Below the pieces are notes generated by a model. It ran no database searches, was not told where the DNA came from, and saw nothing but the letters and a program-made list of their open reading frames with translations. Positions 8,185-15,556 of a DNA stretch of 15,556 bases are shown here, piece by piece. The translations under genes were made by a program, and so were the position numbers. The stretch spans positions 1 to 15,556 of the forward strand of contig JAISNS010000304.1 of NCBI GenBank assembly GCA_031276105.1. Direction: 5' to 3'. The first letter of the stretch is position 1. Every line of letters starts with the position of its first letter. Source of the DNA: Dysgonamonadaceae bacterium (GTDB taxonomy: Bacteria > Bacteroidota > Bacteroidia > Bacteroidales > Azobacteroidaceae).

Positions 8185-10470
8185 ATGAAAAAATCAATCG
8201 TTACTGTCGCTGCCTTGCTCGCCATGACAATCGACTTGAAAGCACAACAGCCTGTTTTGGATTACAGTCTGTTGGATTCGCCGGATATAGTATCGGTTTC
8301 CACTTCTGTTATTAACGAAACCGCCGCTAATCTGACCGACAAGAATGTTTGGACTTACTATCAAGTCGAAAACTTTACGGGCGAAGTAGCCATTACAATA
8401 GAAACATCACAACCGGTTGTCGTAAAGGCTTACAGTTTTGTGTCATCCGACGACGAAAGCGCCGATCCGAAGGTTTTTAAGTTGGAATACTCCGACAATG
8501 GAGCCACTTGGACACGCATCGGCACAAGTATTTATTCACATACTTTCGATGGACGTCTCTCTCAGTCGCTGTTTGCACAAAACAGCAATGCGCAAGCGCA
8601 TACTCGCCATCGTATTGTTATTTCGGCAGTTAATGGCGGAACAAAACTCAAAATCGCTGAGTTTCAACTTTTCGGGCTGCCCGCTTTATTGCCTGCCGAC
8701 TTCACGCAAACAGAAAATGTTTCGGCTTCGGGCGATCTCGGCGCGTCCAATTTGCTCGCTAACGATCTCAACGCTGTTTTCCGAAAAAACAACAGCCAAA
8801 CAGCCGAAATAATTTACACCTTCGACCAACCTGTCGGCATTGCCGGCTACTCGCTTATTACGACCACTGCCGCCAATGTTGCCAATCAAATCCGCTCATG
8901 GGAAGTTTCAGGCTCTAACGACGGCGCAACATGGAAAACGCTTGATGTTCGCGCCAACAAAAATGTGCTTCCGGTGACCAATAATTTCCAGCTTTATCGC
9001 ATAAGCAACGAAACGGAAAAAACAGGATGGAGCGCGTGTGCCGACTCTATGCAGAGTAAAATGATCGACCTGTTTTGGCGACAGCGCGGTTCGGGATACT
9101 ATCTCGTCCACGCAAATAATCTCGAAGCCGAAACAAAAGACTTCGGATTCAATTATTGGTGGATGGCTCACGCGATTGATGTGTTTATAGACGCTTATGC
9201 AAGAACAGGAAATAATGATTATAAGCTAAAAATGAGACAAATATACAACGGGATGAAATCCGGACAAAATAGCTTGAAAAACGGTTTTTTTGATGATATG
9301 GAATGGATGGCTTTGGCATGTATCCGCGCTAACGAAGTAGAACCCACAGGCATGGTTAATTGGAAAAACGAAGCTATTCAACTTTGGAATTGGATAAAAC
9401 TCGGTTGGAACACCGACTATCACGGCGGCGGGATACAGTGGGTCGATACGCAGCCGCAATCGAAAAACGCCTGTTCCAATGCACCTGCAATTATTGTTGC
9501 AGCGCGGCTGTTCCAACTGACCGGCGAACAAACCTACCTGGATTGGGCATTGCAAATCTATAACTGGATGAAATCCGGCCTGATTCTCTCCAATGGACTT
9601 GTGCGCGATTCTTACGACAACGATTGGATTTTTACCTACAACCAGGGAACTTGGATTGGCGCTTGCCTCGAACTCTACAAAATTACAAACGAACAGCAGT
9701 ATTTCGATGCAGCCATGCGAACAGCCGACTACATTTTGAACGACCCAACCAAATTTTCGCCTTACGGAATACTGTATAACGACGAAGGTGGTGGCGACGG
9801 CGGAATGTTTAAAGGAATACTGATGCGTTATCTATCACAATGGATTTTGTCGGGAAAATTAGACGCCGATCGCGAAGAACGATTTATCAACTACTTCATC
9901 GCCAACGGAAAAAGCGTATGGCAGTCGGCGCTGAATTTCAATACAGGCGTAGCCGGAAACACTTGGTTCGAACGAACGCCGCGTGTTTCCGCCGAAAGTA
10001 CGGCAAAGGGCTATGAGTCGTCTATTCATTTGAGCGCAACGATGCTTTTTGAATTGCTCGACGAGTTGGAACGCAACGGCTTCATAACCGAAAAAGGATT
10101 GGCAAAAGGAATGGAATCAAATGTCAACCGGCCATATAAATACTATCGCCTGAATGTAACGGCAAACAACAACGGATCGGCGGTAGAAGTGGCGCGTTGG
10201 CAGTTGTTTGAACGAATCGGAGGAAGCGGCATTGTCGAAAAGCAAACCGTAAACAATCCGGTAATAATCACCGCGCAACAAGGTAGTCTGCATTTGTGCA
10301 ACACAAGCGACCGGAAACTGCAATACCGCCTGCTCAATTTGCAGGGAGCAACGGTTTCGACAGGCGAACTTATCCGGTCGAAAGAAATCAAACTGAATCA
10401 AGGCATTTATATGGTAACCGTTATTGACGGAACAACCGTATATGCCAACACTAAAAGTATAATTTTCTAA
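8185..10470 (+). CDS. GH76 alpha-1,6-mannanase nested within an F5/8C domain, T9SS-exported
   Basis: A 761-residue endo-alpha-1,6-mannanase. ATG 8185 starts the signal peptide (KKSIVTVAALLAMTIDLKA); a TTG at 8176 is possible but less likely. Domain 1 (about 30-170) is F5/8C-like and closes with KIAEFQLFG. A second F5/8C-like domain starts near 173 (IRSWEVSGSNDGATWKTLD) and breaks off at YRISNETE (about 271-278). The GH76 catalytic domain follows (about 280-640): NYWWMAHAIDVF, FFDDMEWMALA with the catalytic Asp pair 370-371, GGGIQW, SNAPAI and FTYNQGTWIGA. After GH76, the missing end of the F5/8C domain appears: PYKYYRLNVTANN and VARWQLF (648-676). A T9SS tail ends the protein (about 690-761). 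GH76 cuts alpha-1,6-linked mannan backbones. Gaps to the neighbours are 10 and 5 bases, indicating co-transcription. The family call is strong; the nested architecture is my reading of the alignment. Confidence 0.9.
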   Translation: MKKSIVTVAALLAMTIDLKAQQPVLDYSLLDSPDIVSVSTSVINETAANLTDKNVWTYYQVENFTGEVAITIETSQPVVVKAYSFVSSDDESADPKVFKLEYSDNGATWTRIGTSIYSHTFDGRLSQSLFAQNSNAQAHTRHRIVISAVNGGTKLKIAEFQLFGLPALLPADFTQTENVSASGDLGASNLLANDLNAVFRKNNSQTAEIIYTFDQPVGIAGYSLITTTAANVANQIRSWEVSGSNDGATWKTLDVRANKNVLPVTNNFQLYRISNETEKTGWSACADSMQSKMIDLFWRQRGSGYYLVHANNLEAETKDFGFNYWWMAHAIDVFIDAYARTGNNDYKLKMRQIYNGMKSGQNSLKNGFFDDMEWMALACIRANEVEPTGMVNWKNEAIQLWNWIKLGWNTDYHGGGIQWVDTQPQSKNACSNAPAIIVAARLFQLTGEQTYLDWALQIYNWMKSGLILSNGLVRDSYDNDWIFTYNQGTWIGACLELYKITNEQQYFDAAMRTADYILNDPTKFSPYGILYNDEGGGDGGMFKGILMRYLSQWILSGKLDADREERFINYFIANGKSVWQSALNFNTGVAGNTWFERTPRVSAESTAKGYESSIHLSATMLFELLDELERNGFITEKGLAKGMESNVNRPYKYYRLNVTANNNGSAVEVARWQLFERIGGSGIVEKQTVNNPVIITAQQGSLHLCNTSDRKLQYRLLNLQGATVSTGELIRSKEIKLNQGIYMVTVIDGTTVYANTKSIIF

Positions 10471-10475
10471 TAATT

Positions 10476-12449
10476 ATGAACAAACGATCAATCTTTATTA
10501 CCGCTCTGTCGGTTGCAATTTCTTCTTTGTTTGCAAATGCCGCAAACAAAAAATGGTTTGAACTTCGCTCTCCGGACGGCGATTTGAAAATTACCGTCAA
10601 ACTCGACGATAAAATCACTTACGACCTGTCGGTAAACGAGCAAATCATGCTCGAAAACGGTGAAATCGCCCTCGAAACATCAACGGCGATATTCGGCACA
10701 AATCCCATACTCGTCAGCCAAAAACGCGCAAGCGTAAGCGAAACAATAACGCCCGTTGTCCCGTTGAAGTTCTCGACGGTTAAAAATCAATACAACCGTT
10801 TGTTATTGAACTTCAAAGGCAACTTTTCGGTCGAATTTCGCGCTTTCGACGAAGGTGTCGCTTATCGCATCATTATGAACCGAAAAGGCGAAATGGAAGT
10901 ATTGAACGAAACGTTTTCGCTGCAAATACCGAACGATTATCTGTTGCATTGCCAATTTACCGGCGGTTTCAAAACCCCTTATGAAGACGATTATCATCAT
11001 TTAAACATTGCCGAATGGCAACAAAACCGCCCAATGGCGCCCCTGCCGTTGCTTATTGATTCCAAAAAGCAATGTAAAATCCTCCTGTCCGAATCGGATT
11101 TAAGCGACTATCCGGCAATGTTTCTCAAAACGGCGGCTAACAACAATATCGTTTCTGCTTTTCCGAAAATGCCGCTTGCGTTTGGCGAAGACGGCGACCG
11201 AAGTCTAAAAATAACAAAAGAAGCCGCTTACATAGTCAAAACAACAGCTACAAGAACATTACCTTGGCGTTATTTTGTATTGGCAAAAACCGACGCGCAA
11301 CTCGCTGAAAATACAATGACATTGAAACTCGCCGCAAAAAGTGAACTCGCCGACGCCTCGTGGATTAAGCCCGGACAAGCCTCGTGGGAATGGTGGAATG
11401 GCGCTACACCCTACGGCCCCGATGTAAATTTCGTGTCGGGATTCAACCTTGATACCTACAAGTATTTCATCGACTTTGCCTCGAAATACGGCGTAGAATA
11501 TATTGTAATGGACGAAGGTTGGGCAAAATCGACCCGCGACCCTTATACGCCGAATCCTGAAGTAGATGTTCACGAAATAATCCGGTATGGAAAAGAACAC
11601 AACGTAGGCATATTTCTTTGGCTCACTTGGCTAACGGTGGAAAACAATTTTGAGATATTCAAAACCTTTGAACAGTGGGGAGTAAAAGGCGTGAAAATTG
11701 ACTTTATGGATAGAAGCGATGCCTGGATGGTCGATTTCTATGAACGTGTGGCACGCGATGCGGCCTCCAATCATTTGCTCGTCGATTTTCACGGCGCATT
11801 CAAACCGGCAGGACTTGAATACAAATATCCAAACGTGATTTCTTATGAAGGCGTGCGCGGAATGGAATACATGGGCGCTTGCCTGCCGAACACAAGCGTC
11901 TATTATCCGTTTATCCGCAATGCGGTAGGCCCGATGGATTACACGCCCGGCGCCATGCTTTCGATGCAGCCGAACGCTTACGGCGGACGTTCGGGCGACC
12001 GTCCCAACTCGGCAAGTATCGGTACTCGCGCCTACCAAATGGCGCTCTTCGTTGCCTTTGAAAGCGGCATACAAATGCTTGCCGATAATCCGACACTCTA
12101 TTATCGCAACCACGAATGTACCGAATTTATCACTTCCGTGCCTACTACTTGGGACGATACCAAAGTATTGGCAGCCGAAGCCGGTAAATACTATATTGTA
12201 GCCAAACGCAAAGGCGACAAATGGTTCATTGGCGGAATATGCAACAGCGACAAGCCGAAACGCACTTTTGAACTCAACCTGTCGTTCCTTCCGGAAAATA
12301 AAACGCTGACAATGACAAGTTTTGAAGACGGAATCAATGCCGGTCGGCAAGCGATGGACTATCGCAAAAATGTAAAACCGGTCATGCAGAGCGATAAACT
12401 TTCCATCAAAATGGTACATAACGGCGGCTTTGCCGCTGTAATTGAATAA
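10476..12449 (+). CDS. GH97 glycoside hydrolase (retaining type), probably periplasmic
   Basis: A 657-residue GH97 enzyme of typical length for the family. Its signal peptide (MNKRSIFITALSVAISSLFANA) is cut near residue 22. The N-terminal beta-domain (about 24-275) opens with FELRSPDGDLKITV. The barrel (about 280-560) shows SWIKPGQASWEWWNG, YIVMDEGWAKS, GVKIDFMDRSD and DFHGAFKPAGLEYKYP. Asp409 in KIDF is the likely nucleophile, as in retaining alpha-galactosidase-type members, and Glu458 in SYEGV the likely acid/base. The 49-residue spacing equals that in the GH97 encoded at 5667. The C-terminal domain ends in GGFAAVIE. Unlike the other GH97 it has no CBM and no T9SS tail, so it is expected to stay in the periplasm and trim imported oligosaccharides. 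It starts 5 bases after the GH76 stop, so the pair is probably translationally linked. The two GH97 copies are clearly diverged and not a recent duplication. Confidence 0.92.
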   Translation: MNKRSIFITALSVAISSLFANAANKKWFELRSPDGDLKITVKLDDKITYDLSVNEQIMLENGEIALETSTAIFGTNPILVSQKRASVSETITPVVPLKFSTVKNQYNRLLLNFKGNFSVEFRAFDEGVAYRIIMNRKGEMEVLNETFSLQIPNDYLLHCQFTGGFKTPYEDDYHHLNIAEWQQNRPMAPLPLLIDSKKQCKILLSESDLSDYPAMFLKTAANNNIVSAFPKMPLAFGEDGDRSLKITKEAAYIVKTTATRTLPWRYFVLAKTDAQLAENTMTLKLAAKSELADASWIKPGQASWEWWNGATPYGPDVNFVSGFNLDTYKYFIDFASKYGVEYIVMDEGWAKSTRDPYTPNPEVDVHEIIRYGKEHNVGIFLWLTWLTVENNFEIFKTFEQWGVKGVKIDFMDRSDAWMVDFYERVARDAASNHLLVDFHGAFKPAGLEYKYPNVISYEGVRGMEYMGACLPNTSVYYPFIRNAVGPMDYTPGAMLSMQPNAYGGRSGDRPNSASIGTRAYQMALFVAFESGIQMLADNPTLYYRNHECTEFITSVPTTWDDTKVLAAEAGKYYIVAKRKGDKWFIGGICNSDKPKRTFELNLSFLPENKTLTMTSFEDGINAGRQAMDYRKNVKPVMQSDKLSIKMVHNGGFAAVIE

Positions 12450-12498
12450 AAACAAGTTTTCAAATTTATAAAAAACAAATCAATTAATTAAATTCATC

Positions 12499-15324
12499 AT
12501 GAAAAGAAAAAATTACTTCTTGAGAGTTTTTACTCTCTGTGTTTTTGGAATTGTAGCCACAGCTACCGCATTTTCCCAAACAAACATCGTTATTGAGGCT
12601 GAAAATGCCGATGTGTTTCACTTTGCCACGACTTCAAGTCGCTCAGGCTTTTCTAACGGCACGGGTATTGATATGGAAAGCACCGCTAACGCTTATGTGC
12701 GCTATAACGTAACCGTAGCATCCGAAGGCGTTTATAATCTGGCGATTGCTTATGCCGGCATGAATATTCGCTCTTGCTATGTGCAGGTAAACAACCAAAA
12801 ACCATTGTTGCTTACTTTTACCGAAAGTACGACCGACTGGGAGACTTCCGACAAATCGCTTAACCAACTGATTTATCTCGATGAGGGAGCAAATGTAATT
12901 GAACTCGGCGCGTATGAGTACAACCGCACGCAACACGCGCCTGCTATCGACAAATTAACGATTACCGATTCCGCCGAAACGTTCGAAAAACCCACCGACC
13001 GCATTACGCCCGTCGTGGTGGAAGCTGAAGCATGGACTTCAAAAACAGGAAATGCCGAAACGCGCGCCTGTTCCGATTTTGCCTCAGGTAGCGGCGCGGC
13101 GGCAGGCGACGAAAGCGCTAACGGATCGCTTACTTATGAAAATATAAACGTTCTCGAAGCAGGTACATACGACCTGATTTGGTATTATGCCAATGGCGGA
13201 CAAACACGTGGCGTTTGGATTCAGGTAAACAACCAGCAGGCTAAAAAATCAATTGTACTCGCCAATTCATCAACTTGGGGCGATGATCACAAAGACCCTG
13301 CCGACATTGCCGGTGAAAACGGCGAAACTGCCCATGCCGACCATGCGCCTTATGCACTTGCCAAAATCGAACAAGTGTATTTGGAAGCGGGAAACAATAG
13401 TATCACCATTGGCGGCGCCAATATTTTTGAACGCGACTTTGGCCCAAATCTCGACCGGTTTGTTATCAAAAGTTCGCCGAAATCAATTGACAAACCGGCT
13501 GACCTGAAGCCAACAAGCAATGCTTATATTGCCGACTATACCGATATTCGGACAAGCGCGGCTATCAACACTTTCACATCTCAAGAAAATTTGAACAATC
13601 TGTTCGACAACGATGAAACAACATTTTTCACGGCTCCCGAAACAACGCAAATAGAAATAGAACTGCCTTATCCGATTATAGCTACTTCCTATTCGTTGGC
13701 TTTAAACGAAAATTACGATAAATCGAATGTAACGGTCGAGTATTACCGGTTGCCCACAAGCTGGTGTTCCGATTGTCCGAAATGGGTAAATTTAGACGAC
13801 CAATTAAAGGACACAGAGCAACCCGAATTTACCGCCCATTCGGTAAGTATTTATACAACGTCGTTAGGAACAGAACAGAAGGATCACGCTGCGCAAAAAT
13901 TCCGCATAACTCTCAACGGCGAAAACATAGCTGTCGGCGAATTTCAAATCAACGGTTTTCCATACGTTGGCCCGTATGATGAAGACACCTATTTCCCGCT
14001 CGACTTAACCGAAGGCGCCGGCGCTTGGGCTTTCGACCAAAAAGGTTGGGGAACTTCCGACGGTTACGGCAGCGAAGGCGTTCATAACATACACGACCGC
14101 AAACCTGTTGGCGTGTCAAGTCCTTATACTGCCGAAAGTAATAAATGTTATATTGAATTTAGTTTCGATACGCCGACTGAAGTAGGGGCATATTCTATCT
14201 GCAATCGCCCCGACCAATACGACCGTAACCCGAAAAAATGGATTTTGTATGGCTATGCCGAAAATCAAGACGACAACAATGCAGGCACAATTCTTGATTA
14301 TCAATACGATGTTGTTTTCACAAACAATTATTTGCAAAACTTCGTTTTCAAAATTGCCGATCCGGCGGCATACAAACGCTATCGCTTGCATATTACTCAG
14401 GCCAATGGCAGCGGCGGTAATCTGGATGCCGGCGAAATTCAATTATTGCCGGCTTATCCCGCTCCCGCCGATATAATTGCTTTTACGTCGGGAGAACTGG
14501 TGATTCCTGTCGATGGCTCAAAATCGGCAGACGACTATATCAACGCCGGTTTGTCCGGTCTTGTATTCAACGAAGGATCGCAACTGACCGGTGCGGAAAA
14601 TTTGGAAATATACGGTACGGTCAAAATAGTGAAGACTTTCGCTACCGACAAATGGCATCCCATCGGCTTCCCGTTTGATATTGTAAGCATAAACGTTGAA
14701 TACGGCGGCGAAAGCAAACCCGGCGTTGTCTATAATGGCAGCGGCACAATTACCGAAGGCCTTGATCCTGCCGACGGAAATTCGGCTACCGCCAATATCT
14801 ATGCCGCAACTTACGACGGCGATGCTTTCGTTTACGCATCTGCTCTCGAAGCAAGACAGGCATATATCCTCGAATTTCCCCGATCAGCCTTCGGCAACGC
14901 AGAAACTGTAACGGTTACATTCTCCACTGCTGCAGGCGAAGTATTAAACACAACCGGCGCTGCTCCGTCTATCAACGGATATACATTCGTTGCCAATCCC
15001 GATTTGACAAATAAAAGCGATTTAGGCGCGCTTTATTATTATATCTTGAATGAATCTCATAAACGGTTTGAAAAAGCGACAACATTATCAACGCCGCTCA
15101 AACCTTTCGATGCTGTCATTGCCGCTACCGAAGGTGACAAAGTTTCTATCAACATTGATGAAGTAACTGTATTGCCAAGCATCGCAAAAAAGCATATCCT
15201 CAGTACGGAATATTATAATCTGCAAGGTATTAAAATTGCGAAACCGGTAAAGGATCAAGTTTATTTGATTAAGAAGATTTTTGCGTCGGGAATGGTTAGC
15301 GTCAGCAAAAACTTTTCCTATTGA
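12499..15324 (+). CDS. Large secreted carbohydrate-binding protein: two CBM6-like, two F5/8C-like domains and a long C-terminal region
   Basis: A 941-residue exported protein with a signal peptide cut near AFS/QT (residue 26). CBM6-like domains lie at about 31-154 (VIEAENAD, VQVNNQKPLL, PAIDKLTI) and about 172-325 (VVVEAEAW, WIQVNNQQA, NLDRFVIKS). F5/8C-like domains follow at about 341-492 (closing GEFQINGFPY) and 493-654 (KKWILYGYA, AYKRYRLHITQANG, AGEIQLL). Residues of about 655-900 form a further beta-rich region with KWHPIGFPFDIVSI and ALEARQAYILEFP, a pattern I recall from C-terminal parts of other Bacteroidales surface proteins but cannot name. The end (YYNLQGIKIAKPVKDQVYLI to the stop) resembles a sorting-domain tail but is less canonical than those of the other genes. 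No catalytic motif is seen. It probably binds the same glycan as the enzymes. It lies 49 bases after the GH97 stop, in an AT-rich gap without an evident promoter. Confidence 0.75.
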   Translation: MKRKNYFLRVFTLCVFGIVATATAFSQTNIVIEAENADVFHFATTSSRSGFSNGTGIDMESTANAYVRYNVTVASEGVYNLAIAYAGMNIRSCYVQVNNQKPLLLTFTESTTDWETSDKSLNQLIYLDEGANVIELGAYEYNRTQHAPAIDKLTITDSAETFEKPTDRITPVVVEAEAWTSKTGNAETRACSDFASGSGAAAGDESANGSLTYENINVLEAGTYDLIWYYANGGQTRGVWIQVNNQQAKKSIVLANSSTWGDDHKDPADIAGENGETAHADHAPYALAKIEQVYLEAGNNSITIGGANIFERDFGPNLDRFVIKSSPKSIDKPADLKPTSNAYIADYTDIRTSAAINTFTSQENLNNLFDNDETTFFTAPETTQIEIELPYPIIATSYSLALNENYDKSNVTVEYYRLPTSWCSDCPKWVNLDDQLKDTEQPEFTAHSVSIYTTSLGTEQKDHAAQKFRITLNGENIAVGEFQINGFPYVGPYDEDTYFPLDLTEGAGAWAFDQKGWGTSDGYGSEGVHNIHDRKPVGVSSPYTAESNKCYIEFSFDTPTEVGAYSICNRPDQYDRNPKKWILYGYAENQDDNNAGTILDYQYDVVFTNNYLQNFVFKIADPAAYKRYRLHITQANGSGGNLDAGEIQLLPAYPAPADIIAFTSGELVIPVDGSKSADDYINAGLSGLVFNEGSQLTGAENLEIYGTVKIVKTFATDKWHPIGFPFDIVSINVEYGGESKPGVVYNGSGTITEGLDPADGNSATANIYAATYDGDAFVYASALEARQAYILEFPRSAFGNAETVTVTFSTAAGEVLNTTGAAPSINGYTFVANPDLTNKSDLGALYYYILNESHKRFEKATTLSTPLKPFDAVIAATEGDKVSINIDEVTVLPSIAKKHILSTEYYNLQGIKIAKPVKDQVYLIKKIFASGMVSVSKNFSY

Positions 15325-15330
15325 TATGTA

Positions 15331-15344
15331 TGCCCTATCGGGCA
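15331..15344. other. Small hairpin after the last binding-protein gene
   Basis: TGCCC and GGGCA form a 5-base-pair stem with the loop TATC, starting 7 bases after the stop of the preceding gene. It lacks a following U-tract, so it is at best a weak end-of-transcript structure. The sequence from here to about 15380 is notably rich in C (GATGCCCCCG, CTTGCCCCCTC), unlike the AT-rich gaps elsewhere in the window. Confidence 0.25.
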
Positions 15345-15385
15345 AGTTAAGATGCCCCCGCGCTTGCCCCCTCGCCCCGTCCGCC

Positions 15386-15416
15386 TTGGGAATATCGAAA
15401 TTTTAGCGTACGTTTG
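15386..15416 (+). promoter_or_regulatory. Bacteroidota-type promoter candidate for dgt
   Basis: TACGTTTG (15409-15416) is an exact match to the Bacteroidota -7 element TAnnTTTG. A TTG at 15386-15388 sits 20 bases upstream, a suitable place for the -33 element. The dgt start lies 15 bases further down, which would give a very short leader. It is the only site of this type I noticed in an intergenic gap here, and it implies that dgt is transcribed separately from the glycan locus. Confidence 0.5.
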
Positions 15417-15431
15417 CCGCCATTATAAGTA

Positions 15432-15556
15432 ATGACAATGAACTGGAAACAATTATTATCGTCCAAGCGCTTCGGGATGGAACAGTATCACGACGAAAAG
15501 CAACACGACAGAACCGAGTTTCAGCGCGATTACGACCGGCTGGTGTTTTCGTCGCC
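15432..15556 (+). CDS. dgt: Deoxyguanosinetriphosphate triphosphohydrolase, N-terminus (3' partial)
   Basis: The first 41 codons of a gene that leaves the window on the right. The protein begins MTMNWKQLLSSKRFG, then has TEFQRDYDRLVFSS. This matches the start of Bacteroidota dGTPases, where FQRDYDRLIFS is followed by a region leading to the HD-domain metal site, which lies outside the window. dGTPase hydrolyses dGTP to deoxyguanosine and triphosphate in the cytoplasm. The start could be ATG 15432 or ATG 15438; the second gives MNWKQLL, the more usual family start. It has no functional tie to the glycan locus and probably marks its right edge. Confidence 0.8.
   Translation, partial: MTMNWKQLLSSKRFGMEQYHDEKQHDRTEFQRDYDRLVFSS

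Noticed and set aside
11631-12455. 274-codon antisense ORF over the second GH97 gene
   Set aside because: It lies wholly opposite a conserved GH97 catalytic region, has a composition expected from a reverse-frame shadow, and shows no motif I recognise.

Overview
The window looks like a Bacteroidota chromosome, most likely order Bacteroidales. The evidence is a SusE-like lipoprotein, GH97 and GH76 glycoside hydrolases, type IX secretion (T9SS) C-terminal sorting domains, a PASTA-ended division transpeptidase next to murE, and a TAnnTTTG-type promoter near the right end. I cannot name the genus.

Layout. Bases 1-1755 hold the end of a dcw (division and cell wall) cluster: the C-terminus of an FtsI-type penicillin-binding protein and a complete murE. 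The expected next gene, mraY, is absent. A roughly 300-base non-coding stretch follows (1756-2058), carrying a heptamer array at the murE stop and four REP-like palindromes arranged two forward, two reverse. From 2059 to 15324 lies a block of + strand genes for a glycan-degradation locus: a SusE-like lipoprotein; a T9SS-exported binding protein with two CBM6-like and two F5/8C-like domains; a 52-codon ORF resembling the N-terminus of a GH2 glycosidase, whose stop overlaps the next start; a GH97 enzyme with a CBM6-like domain and a T9SS tail; a GH76 alpha-1,6-mannanase whose catalytic domain appears to sit inside an F5/8C domain; a second, plain GH97 enzyme; and a second large binding protein with the same leading architecture as the first. 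After a short intergenic stretch with a good promoter candidate, the window ends inside the N-terminus of a dGTPase (dgt).

How the genes may work together. GH76 cuts alpha-1,6-mannan backbones. Both GH97 proteins carry the Asp of the retaining branch, which includes alpha-galactosidases. One inference is that the locus handles an alpha-galactose-decorated alpha-mannan, such as some fungal galactomannans. GH76 and one GH97 would act outside the cell, the second GH97 would finish oligosaccharides in the periplasm, and the two binding proteins and the SusE-like lipoprotein would hold the glycan. No SusC/SusD pair, regulator, transposase, tRNA, rRNA or CRISPR array is visible. Short gaps from 5500 to 12498 suggest one transcript across the enzyme genes.

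Most notable are the nested GH76/F5/8C architecture and the GH2-like remnant coupled to the GH97 start.
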